Source: Rhodopirellula baltica
GTDB lineage: Bacteria; Planctomycetota; Planctomycetia; Pirellulales; Pirellulaceae
NCBI GenBank assembly: GCA_002901265.1
Contig: PPHI01000093.1
Span: forward strand, 1 to 32,863
Direction: 5' to 3'
Length of the DNA stretch: 32,863 nucleotides
Part shown: positions 1-8,500 of the stretch, piece by piece
Position numbering within the stretch: the stretch's first letter is position 1
Layout of the letters: every line of letters begins with the position of its first letter
Translations under genes and position numbers: made by a program
Notes under the pieces: model-generated
What the model was told of the DNA's origin: nothing
Seen by the model: the letters and a program-made list of their open reading frames with translations, nothing else
The model's database searches: none

Positions 1-218
1 TGATGAAACCGCCACGATTGCGTACGGCGATACGAATCAATCGATTTCAAACACGCGGTAACGGACCGGGCCGTTGGCCCTACTGTTTTTGGTTGGGTCA
101 TTTTCCAGGCCCTGCGGACCTGGCTAGGTAACCGGCCGGGGCTTCGCCCCTAAGACAAGCGCCGCTGGAGTCTAGCCTTTAGGCGATCTTCGGTTCTCTG
201 GCCAAACCAAATCCACGC

Positions 219-297
219 AACCGCTGGCTATCGCCAATGCGGCTGATGAAATCGCCGTCCGTTCTCTTATCAGCCGCGACCGCGATAGCGTGCGGTT
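219..297. repeat. Symmetric long inverted repeat, copy 1
   Basis: The left arm reads AACCGC, 2 nt, GCTATCGC, 4 nt, GCGGCTGAT. After a 21-nt loop the right arm reads ATCAGCCGC, 4 nt, GCGATAGC, 2 nt, GCGGTT. The three paired blocks (9, 8 and 6 bp) are perfect, and the unpaired positions between them are the same size on both arms. The transcript could fold into a long hairpin with symmetric internal loops. A lone left arm follows at about 326-350. Confidence 0.85.
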
Positions 298-571
298 ACG
301 TGATCCGGACAGATCAAAACCACACAACCGCTGGCTATCGCCAATGCGGCCGATGAAATCGTCACGATTGCGTACGGTGTTGCAAATCAATCGATTTCAA
401 ACACGCGGTAACGGACTGGACCGTTGGCCCTATTGTTTTTTTGGTTCGGGTCATCTCCCAGGCCCTGCGGACCTGGCTAGGTAACCGGCCGGGGCTTCGC
501 CCCTAAGACAAGCGCCGCTGGAGTCTAGCCTTTAGGCGATCTTCGGTCCGCCGGCCAAACCGAAACCACGC

Positions 572-650
572 AACCGCTGGCTATCGCCAATGTGGCTGAT
601 GAAATCGCCGTCTGTTCTCTCATCAGCCGCGACCGCGATAGCGTGCGGTT
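572..650. repeat. Symmetric long inverted repeat, copy 2
   Basis: This is the second copy of the element at 219-297, with the same arms and the same 21-nt loop length. The inner left arm has one change, GTGGCTGAT instead of GCGGCTGAT. A T there still allows a G-U pair in RNA. As in copy 1, a lone left arm follows, at about 679-703. Confidence 0.85.
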
Positions 651-749
651 ATGTGCTCTGGCCAAACCAAATCCACGCAACCGCTGGCTATCGCCGATGC
701 GGCTGATGTTTTTTGGCGATATCCGTGACAGGATTCGTCGCCTCATCCA

Positions 750-1679
750 CTACGCCTTGGAAACCCGACCTTGCTCCAATCGACCACGTGTTTTGTCGGC
801 GGCGATTTTCGCTAACGCTTTCACGGTCAACTGAGGATTAATCTCGCAACCTGCCGGGAACAGTGACGAATCGGCGACGGTCAGATTGGTAACTTGATGC
901 CCGCTATCGGTACGAACCAAGAACGATTCCGGATCCACCACGTCACCCAGCGATGCTCCACCTTGACCGTGGGTCGTCAGCAAATTGACAAACGCCGGAC
1001 CACGTCTGCGTATTTCGCCTAGTGCCCACTCCATGTCGTCCATATTCCGAATCACGGCAGGACATCCGTTTCGCAGCAACATCGCTTTCGTTGGCAGGTA
1101 CAACGTGACCGGATCGTCGGGTGTCGCCGCCGCAAAGTAAATCATTGCGATCCGCTTCATCCCTCGCAACAACAATTCGAACTCGTCGCAGTTCAAGGAG
1201 ACGTGGACCTTTCCACATTCATCGACGTAGTTGCAATCACGAACGTGCGTTGGGACCACAATCCCGGCCATCGACAAGTGGTTGAACTTCCGCATCGCAC
1301 AGGCGAAATGCTGAAACCATCCGGTCAGCGCCAGCGCGACCGTCCCTGGGAAGTGGAACCAATTCTCGAGCGCCGGCTCCTCCACGACTTTGCCGTTTTC
1401 TTCGACATGCCGACCTTCGACAATGAAACATTGCGTTACACCGGGCTCGGGCCTGGCCGATCCGGCGGGCCAAATCGGCTTTTCGAACATCGCGTAGACA
1501 GCGGTACCGACGTTTGCGGAAAACCGCTTGCCGAGTTGGCGATTGCTCAGCCCCGCATGATTCAACCCTTGGGCAAGCAGCTTTGTCGTCGGGCCAAATC
1601 CTGTCGCGACAACGTATTGGTCCGCGGTCAACGTCGTTCTCGTTCGGCAACCGGTGTCGTCACGTCGTTCGACATTCAA
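750..1679 (-). pseudogene. GMC oxidoreductase (FAO-like), C-terminal part after frameshift
   Basis: This is the C-terminal half of the flavoenzyme whose N-terminal half lies at 1676-3094. It contains the second half of the GMC fold and ends with the family signature. There is a catalytic-type His in TTHGQGG, then VADSSLFPAG, then Asn in EINPQLTVKALAKIAAD, matching the His/Asn pair of GMC enzymes. The listed TTG at 1679 is only the first start-like codon; homologous sequence continues upstream in this frame to about 1750 (HRATHIQIGPDSNGQPAVLG). The true protein must therefore start in the upstream fragment. One extra base near 1749 would join the halves into a protein of about 780 aa. Whether the break is real or a sequencing error cannot be told from this sequence. 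The stop at 750-752 is followed almost at once by the tandem repeat array. Confidence 0.8.
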
Positions 1680-3094
1680 GCCCAGTACCGCCGGTTGGCC
1701 GTTCGAATCAGGTCCAATCTGAATGTGCGTAGCTCGGTGGAATACGAGACCTTCGCCGGTGCCGGATTGTGCATCGCCTGGACGAGGTAGCTGTTCGGCT
1801 GATCGGGCGAGTAAGGATGGATTCCGCCAACATGATGGCCAAAGCTATCGACGGAGTTGTCGCTCCCACAGCCCGAACAATCCTTTCGGATCGAAACCGG
1901 TAGCGGATGTGGGGATTCACCGACCGCACGACAACCTTCTGCGAAACGCATGCTGCGGTCACTAATCTGACGATCGGTTACGTCGGTGTTCACGCCCAGT
2001 TCTGCGTTGATGGAATCCATGATCGCGAACAACACGTCATAGTCGACGCCGGCGGGCTGACGTCCGGCCCATTTCGTCTCATAGACTTCGCGTTTGATTG
2101 GCAAGTGAATCGCATTGTTGACATAGGGCCCGCCACCAAACACCTTGGCTTGGCAGATGTTGATCGTCTGACGGACTGGAATCTGCTTGCGTCGGTGCGG
2201 AAGCGCGAGATCAAGTTTGCTTTTGACGTTCCCCAGTCCTCCGCTAATCTGAGCTCCCGCGTCTTTGTACAAGCGATAGAGAACTTCATCGCTGCGTGGC
2301 GGAGATAGTTTAACAGTCCCGTCGGGCTGTGTTTGTTTTTGAATCAGCGCATCGGGCCTGACGAAATCGCCGTAATCCAAAATTAGAACGTTGTATCCCT
2401 GCGCGGTTAAGCTGGCCGCGACCGTCGCTCCGCCGGCACCGCTTCCTACAATCACAACGTCGTAGTGTTGATTCAAATCGGCAAGTGGTGGCGGTTCGAC
2501 AGAAACTAAATTCCCTGGATCTTGGCACTCTTCGCTCCAGCCTAACCCGATCAATTCACGTGCCGGCATTCGCGAGTGAATCACCAAACGTCCGACCATT
2601 GCCAAGCCGCTTGCAGCCATGTGCAACAAATGGTCTTCATCCCAGCAGATCAACGGTGGTGAGTTTTTCGAACGACGGGTCTCACCTTGGTTCAGCACCT
2701 GACGAACCATCGCTGGCGCATGGTTGGAGAGCTTTGTTCCGGTGTGTTTGACGCTGTAGTACTCCAGCCACAATAGCGCAACATTCATTCCTTGTTGAAC
2801 ACGCGTTGGAAGGTGCGCTGCATAGGTCAACACATCGCAGGCAACGGCGTGCGCCTGATCGCCTTGCCGACCACACCACAGAGAATCGATTTGTGCGGCG
2901 AGTATCGCAACCAATGTGTCAAAGCGTTTCTCGCGAATCGATTGCAAAGGGCAAGAGGGCTTGCTATCCCCGAACAACGAAAACGGCAAGAGACCACTGG
3001 CGAGGGCAGTTGCATTGAATGACCGGCGGCTCGATTTCAATGAAGCCGACTCAGCAATCTTCGAAAGCTCTTCCAGTGGGAAGAAATCATCCAT
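1676..3094 (-). pseudogene. GMC oxidoreductase (FAO-like), N-terminal part with FAD-binding domain
   Basis: This is the N-terminal part of a glucose-methanol-choline family flavoprotein. It most resembles long-chain alcohol oxidases, with a helical N-terminal domain of about 200 residues ahead of the FAD domain. The Rossmann motif DVVIVGSGAGGATVAASL lies near residue 213. FGGGPYVNNAIHLP follows as the FAD-attachment loop, then a CSGCGSDNS segment like the CGSCG region of that subfamily. Residues 22-27 (SRRSFN) followed by a hydrophobic stretch could be a twin-arginine export signal, which would fit a folded FAD protein. The ATG at 3092-3094 has AAGGA about 7 nt upstream. The family oxidises alcohols to aldehydes; the substrate here is unknown. 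After about residue 449 the frame loses homology and stops at 1676, while the homologous sequence continues in another frame. Confidence 0.82.
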
Positions 3095-3486
3095 CCGACC
3101 ATCCTTGGTCTAATCGAAATGACAGGCAACGAGTTCTGAACCACGGTTCCACAGGCCACGATCTGCGATGCCTTGCCGCAGCAACATTGTGGGGTTCGTT
3201 TCAAGTTAGTCATCGTCGGCGGCAATGGATTGATTCAGTGGAAACCGCCCACAGGTGGCTCCTGCCACAGCGAGTCAGTTTGAGGTGACGGTCGTTCCGG
3301 TTAAACGTCCTGTCTGGACTGGGCAGCCGATCTCAACGGGGATCGATTCGATCGGACAATTCGAACAAATCTTCAAGGTTTACCATGCCGATCACAAAGA
3401 CGACGTGGCAGACGCTCTTTACGTTGCCGATTCTGCCTCCCGTTAAGAAACGCCATTCCTTCTACTTCTTCGTTTGGTTTCGATTC
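3095..3486. other. Intergenic region between divergent genes
   Basis: This stretch separates the oxidoreductase (-) from the DUF2513-like gene (+) and should hold their promoters, but no convincing -35/-10 pair was seen. An open frame at 3255-3446 (+, GTG start) has some protein-like segments (for example GQFEQIFKVYHADHKDD) but no recognised family. It may be a gene remnant or chance. Confidence 0.4.
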
Positions 3487-3756
3487 ATGAAGCGAGACAT
3501 GTACCTGGTTCGAAAACTGTTGGAATTCATCGAAACCAAAGGATCACGGTTATTCAAAGGCTCGATCCCCATCGAAGGATACGAACGCGATTCCGTCGTC
3601 ACCCACGTTTTCTTGTGTGCCGATGCGGGATTCATCGAACTTGGCGAAGAAACGCTGACAAACAAAGGGCCATTGGTGTTGACCTGGAAAGGCTGCGACT
3701 ACTTGGACGACATTCGTGCGAAGGGTTTGTACGCGACACCCGGCGCCCGCCCTTAG
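3487..3756 (+). CDS. DUF2513-like small protein
   Basis: This encodes about 89 residues. The N-terminus MKRDMYLVRKLLEFIE is the typical opening of DUF2513 proteins, a small uncharacterised family often found in phages, plasmids and genomic islands. The following pattern, a GYERDSVVTHVFLCADAGFIEL segment (helix and turn) and then LTWKGCDYLDDIRA, resembles the small winged-helix-like layout of that family. The open frame extends upstream to an ATG at 3385, but the extra 34 residues do not match the family, so the ATG at 3487 is preferred. No strong ribosome-binding site is visible. Its function is unknown, and no partner gene or phage gene is adjacent. Confidence 0.7.
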   Translation: MKRDMYLVRKLLEFIETKGSRLFKGSIPIEGYERDSVVTHVFLCADAGFIELGEETLTNKGPLVLTWKGCDYLDDIRAKGLYATPGARP

Positions 3757-3794
3757 CAGCAGACTGATTCACAGACTTGCTCTCTCCCAATGTC

Positions 3795-3819
3795 ACCGCT
3801 GTTCCATAAAAACAGCGGT
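3795..3819. terminator. Hairpin between convergent genes, possible bidirectional terminator
   Basis: A perfect 9-bp stem, ACCGCTGTT / AACAGCGGT, encloses a 7-nt loop. It lies between the stop of the DUF2513-like gene (3756, +) and the stop of the transporter gene (3915, -). There is no T-tract, so intrinsic termination is uncertain. Confidence 0.4.
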
Positions 3820-3914
3820 AGAGAACGCTACGTTTGCGGAGAGCGAGAGGAGACGGACGAAAAATACGTGGCTGCTGGTTGCCACAGTTAGAGCCCCCCG
3901 GTGACGTGCAACGA

Positions 3915-4331
3915 TCAGCCGGCTTGCTCACCCGATCTTGGTGTCGAGGAAATCTGATCCGCCAACCGCTTTTGGCGCAGTCCTAATCGGTAAGCCGCGA
4001 ACATCCAGATAGCGATCACGGGCAGTGAGCAGAGGTTGACCGTCGCGAATGTCAACGACGCGAAGTTCTTCAACGAACCAAGGATCTGCCCCGCGGTCGC
4101 GTCGCCACCGCGGAGGACAACGGTGTCGATAAAGTTTTTCGATTTGTATTTGTCTTCACGGCTGACCACCGTAAACAGAACCTCGCGTGACGGTACCGTA
4201 ATCCCATAAGCGGTTGCCCGTGCGATCACCATGCGATCGCCACGACCAACAACGTTGCATGAGACGACAAGGCGGCAAATGACAAGAAGTACACCGCCGG
4301 CAACACCATCAGCGCTACCGATACGCCGCAT
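3915..4331 (-). pseudogene. MFS / nucleotide-transporter-like protein, C-terminal part after frameshift
   Basis: This is the C-terminal part of the membrane transporter encoded at 4226-5332. The homologous segment begins near 4232 with MVIARATAYGITVPSREVLF. It continues with the conserved loop SREDKYKSKNFIDTVVLRGG and a final membrane segment around LPVIAIWMFAAYRLGL. The upstream part of this frame (MRRIGSADGV...) is out-of-frame translation. One additional base near 4233 would fuse AIA of the upstream fragment to MVIARAT here, restoring a continuous protein of about 470 aa. Confidence 0.78.
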
Positions 4332-5332
4332 CGCTTCAATAGAAATCCGGACAAAACGCCCTGTGCAAACAGCGTCAATACTTGGGTAGAAAGGTCGATG
4401 TAGGCGAACACTTGAAGCTTGGTATCATCACTCTCAACGGTTCGCCCCACGATATCCGCTTGCTGAAAATACAGTTGGGTCCCGGCAGCCTGCACAAAGA
4501 ACAAAAACAAGCAAATCGACAGTAGGTAAGGCGAACGAAGCACCTGCGTGATTCCTTGCCACAAGCCTCCGACCGGCAATCGATCTCTGCGGTTGGAGCC
4601 GCCGGATTGATCAGCGGATAGCTCATCCGTTCGACTGACAACGCGTTCCAACCGCCACGCGAACCATAAGCCAACTTGTAGGGTGACCGCTGGGATCAAC
4701 AGCAGGTTGGGGGTCGAAAGCAACGTCGCGATCTGGCTTGTCAGCAACGATCCCGCGATCGCCCCGACAGTCCCGCCGGCAGCAATCCGACCAAACAATC
4801 GCTTGGCTTGATCACTCTGAAACAGATCCGCAAGCACTGACCAGAACATGCTGGTGTTGACCAATGCGAACACATTCACCCACACGAAAAAGGCTCTCGC
4901 GGACCAGACCTGGATCGGCGGCGAACCCAATCGCTGGGCAAGACTAAACAAAATCAAGCTGGCAGTGAAAAAGTGGATCACGACGCGAACCAACCAGCGC
5001 CGGGAAAGCCGGTTGACCAATGCCGAGTAAGTTGGAACCGCGATCAGCATGACGGCAAAGGTGACCAGCATCAGCCCCTGCAATTGCCTCGTCCCACCGA
5101 TCGCCCCCAACGTCTCGCGGATCGGGCGCACAATGCTGTAGCTGAGCAGAGCAAAGAAAAACCACCCCGTTGCCCACCAAACGACTCGTCGTTCGGTCAA
5201 TGGCGAAATGGTCGCATTTCGATTTGCCGGTGCGGACTGCGTTCCATCACCCGACATCTCTGTCGAAGCCGCTGCCGCAGAAGAATCTGCCGAAGGAGTG
5301 GACGGGCTTCGATAGGGATTCGGACGGGTCAA
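4226..5332 (-). pseudogene. MFS / NTP-NDP-exchange-like transporter, N-terminal part
   Basis: This is a polytopic inner-membrane protein. After a Ser/Pro/Ala-rich cytosolic N-terminus of about 48 residues come roughly nine hydrophobic segments. The first is WWATGWFFFALLSYSIVRPI with the following RETLGAIGG loop. FWSVLADLFQSDQAKRLFGRI and the Gly-rich segment after it match MFS proteins related to the TLC / Npt nucleotide transporter family. The substrate cannot be deduced from sequence, and many bacterial members are not proven nucleotide carriers. The start is a TTG at 5330-5332, because an in-frame TAG lies two codons upstream; the next ATG would be residue 26. The frame breaks after LLVVAIA at about 4233 and stops at 4226. 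It is divergent from the VWA gene. Confidence 0.8.
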
Positions 5333-5500
5333 CGTGATCTATTTTTTTGAGGGTTCGATCGCTAGTTATCGTAAAGCAGGATCGAAGCTCGCTCAATCGC
5401 ACGCGTCCGTGATCGGATCGAACAATCCGCAACAATTCGATAGACTGTAGCGGTTGGATGCAGACCACTCGCTTTGAATCGATAGAACCAGAATTCAGCT

Positions 5501-8500
5501 ATGGCAAAAGCCAGTCAAAGGGCCGGTTGGCGACGCTCAAAAACGGGGCCGGTACGACAGGAATCTGATTTCGGCAGTCGCGGACGGGAACGGCGCAAGT
5601 TGCTCTTCCGCGTCAGTTTGTTGACCACCTTTGCGGTCGCTTTGGCGATTGTATTGCTGCTGGTCCTACTGCGGAAACCTGACTTGAAAGTTCCTTTGGT
5701 AGCGACGGTGGTTTCGGCGTCCGGCGCCCGCACCATCGACAGCCCGCTGTACGCCGCCCCCAACCCGTTTGCGGCAGAAGACGTCGAGTTGTTTCAAGCC
5801 TGGTTCTCAGGCGGCCCGAATTCGCCTGACGAAAATGTCAAGCTTGTCAGCGACATTCGGTACTGTTCTGGCGTTCTTGGGCAGGGAAAGCTGGTTGACC
5901 AAATCGTCACACCGCTTCTGAACGCAACGCCCGGCGGTCCCAACGATGACATGCTGATGGTTTATCTAAGCGCACAGGGCTTGGTTGACAGCGGACAACC
6001 TTATTTTGCGAGCGGTGAAAGTCGTGCTGATAAACCGGAAAGCTGGGTCGCCGGCGAAACGTTGGTCAAAGCGATCGAAGAGACTTTGGCCAACCATGCG
6101 AACACCAAGAGTGGCCTGAAAGTCGTCTTGTTCATCGACGCATCACGCGTGGGTCCACAATGGGACTGGGGTCAGCTCAGCGACACCTTTGCCGAAGCAT
6201 GGCAAAATATTTCTGCGACGAACGAAAACCAGATTGCGACCATCATCTCATCCAGTCCGGGCGAGCGTAGTTGGTGGGATCCACGACAAGGACAGGGGCT
6301 GTTTCCGATTGCAATTACCGAAGCGTTGACCGGCGCAGCCGACGAAGACGGAAACGGCGTCGTTACCGTTGGCGAAATCGCAGACCATGTTCGAACACGA
6401 ACCGCCTCCTATGCCGCGCGGATGTGGAATGCCCAGCAACAACCGATGTTGCTGAACGAACAAGCCCGCGATTGGGAAGTGATCAACCAGCCGGCGACTC
6501 GCCCAATCAATCCGTTGCCACCTTTCGACGTCGCCAAACTTCGGCAAGACTTCGAGAAAATTGATCAGCTTTGGCAGCGTCACAATCGTCTGGCAGAACG
6601 CGTCCACTCGCCACTCGCATTCGATCCGATGGGATGGGCGACTCTCGAAAAACATCTCGTTCGCCTTGAAAGCCTGGCATTTTCTGGTCGTAGCTACGGG
6701 AATGATTTCAGCGCGCTGATCGTTCAGTGCGCCGCAGACCTTGCCCAGTTCGAAAAGGGTTCGACAGCGCTGCCAAAAGAGTCAGCGTTAACGGAACTCG
6801 CACAGCGGAATTACTTCTATCCTCCTTCCCCGCTTACGAGCGAACTTGAACAGGCTATCGCCGGTTGGAATAAAAAGCCTGACCCGGAAGCGTTTCCAAT
6901 TTCGCTCTCACCAACTGAAGCAACACGTTTCTTGACCGATTGGCTGGACGAGACCCACTACGACGCCCAATCGATTGCACTCGCGAGCACCCTCTTAGAA
7001 AAACAGCGGCTGGCGAGTACGGCACGGCCTGCCGCATTCCTAGAAGCTCATTTAATACGTCTGCTTTCGGCAGACGACCTGCAGCATGTTTCCGAAGCAA
7101 ATCGCCGTGACGTCATACAATCCCACATTGCCAGTCGCGACGTACTGTTCGCCGGAGACCTGCGTGTCAATCTATGGCTGAGAGATGAATTTGACGCAGC
7201 GAACGAAGACCGACTCCGATGCCTAGACCAAATTTTGTCGTCGAGCGTCGACGCAAAACGCTCCGGAACCGATCGACTTCGTGAAGTCGTCTTGCCCGAA
7301 ATGGCCAGACTTAAAAACGCGGCCACCACGGTTTCTGAAGCGTATCGTCTGCGTGACCAAATGCTTCACCGTGTTCCGCGACTCGCGGAAACGTTGCTCG
7401 CTGATGCCCAAGCGTTTTCACAACATGAATTATTGGAAGCGAGTCAAAGTCGCGTCTTCATCAAAGCCGCAATCGATTCACTTGCTGAACTCAATCAAGC
7501 GTTGCGTTTGCCTGAAAACAACGCGTCTGCCCGATTCGCGGATCGACTTTCGGAATTAGAAAATGCCCACAGTAACGCTGCCAAAACGATGGCTGCGTTA
7601 TCGGATCGACTGACGTCTCGCGTTGTAAAAACGGTCGACGTCAAAGCACTCGATGCGCTCGGAATGCGACAACTATTCGCCCTGCTACAGGGATCGGGAA
7701 TGGCCGATGCGGTCAACCGAAGTCGCGTTCACACGAAACTTTGTGAAGTTCTCAGTAAGTCGCAAGCCACGATTGAGGATGTCCAGTCGGGCGGAACTCG
7801 CACTCAGGTGAGTCCGGTTTCGGAAAACACAGATATCGCCACTCAAACGCTGCGTTGGCAATCCATTGACGAAGAACCTCTTTGGCAATACTGGATCCGA
7901 CGGATCGATTCCGGCCTCGGCTTAGCTGTCACGGTCGACCAAGAGCGACAAACCGACCAAAACGAAAACAACCCTTCGCCAACAACGCGACTGAATCAAG
8001 TTTTCCAACGACGTGGCGACAGCTTGCGGGATTCGGTGGCAAACCTTTCCAGCGGCCGACTGGGCGATTCCTTGAATGCGCACACCGCAATTGAATCACC
8101 GATCGAAGCCCACAATCGAACTGGCGATCCGCTAACAACGCGTCGTCTTTTGTCCAATTGGGACGTCGCGATACGAAGTCGATCGATGTTGTTCAGCCAT
8201 GCCCCGCCTGAAATCCGCGCAATCGGCGTCGCGCGTTTCGAACTCGACAAGCAATTCTTGCTCAACGACTTGGCACGCCGCACGATGGACGAATTCTGGT
8301 GTCAAGCTAAATCGGGCGATCCGGGATTTTGTCCGCCAGCTGCGGAACAACTGTTGGCAACGCGAAGCAGCAATCAATATTACTCGCGTCTCCCCGCGAA
8401 ACTCGACGGTGAAGACCTAGAAAATCGGCTGCTCAATTTAAAAACCGCCATCGAGTCGACTCAAACTCTCCGCCCGATGCCGAACGAAGAACTGCAACAG

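Larger units (their letters stand above)
1..703. repeat. Two tandem ~350-bp repeat units
   Basis: Unit 1 covers about 1-350 and unit 2 about 351-703. The two are nearly identical along their length, with point differences and a roughly 3-bp length change near a T-run at 431-441. Each unit carries the same set of small palindromes. These include a GGGGC-ttc-GCCCC hairpin (about 137-150 and 490-503), a CCAGG...CCTGG pair (about 105-123 in unit 1) and a long symmetric inverted repeat. A shorter sub-repeat, AACCGCTGGCTATCGCC, occurs four times (starting near 219, 326, 572 and 679). Reading frames here are repeat-derived and look non-coding. The array begins at the window edge, so more units may lie to the left. 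It ends about 45 bp past the stop of the oxidoreductase gene. Its function is unknown; it could be a REP/MITE-like element or a structured RNA. Confidence 0.85.

Noticed and set aside
1..703. CRISPR array
   Set aside because: The units are about 350 bp with no short direct repeats separated by unique spacers, and no cas genes are present.
1203..1790. 195-aa plus-strand open frame
   Set aside because: It lies antisense to the GMC oxidoreductase, whose frame has clear family motifs; the plus-strand translation is low-complexity Arg/Ser-rich and matches nothing.
3255..3446. 63-aa plus-strand open frame before the DUF2513-like gene
   Set aside because: It has some protein-like segments but no family, a GTG start and no ribosome-binding site; kept only as a note in the intergenic entry.
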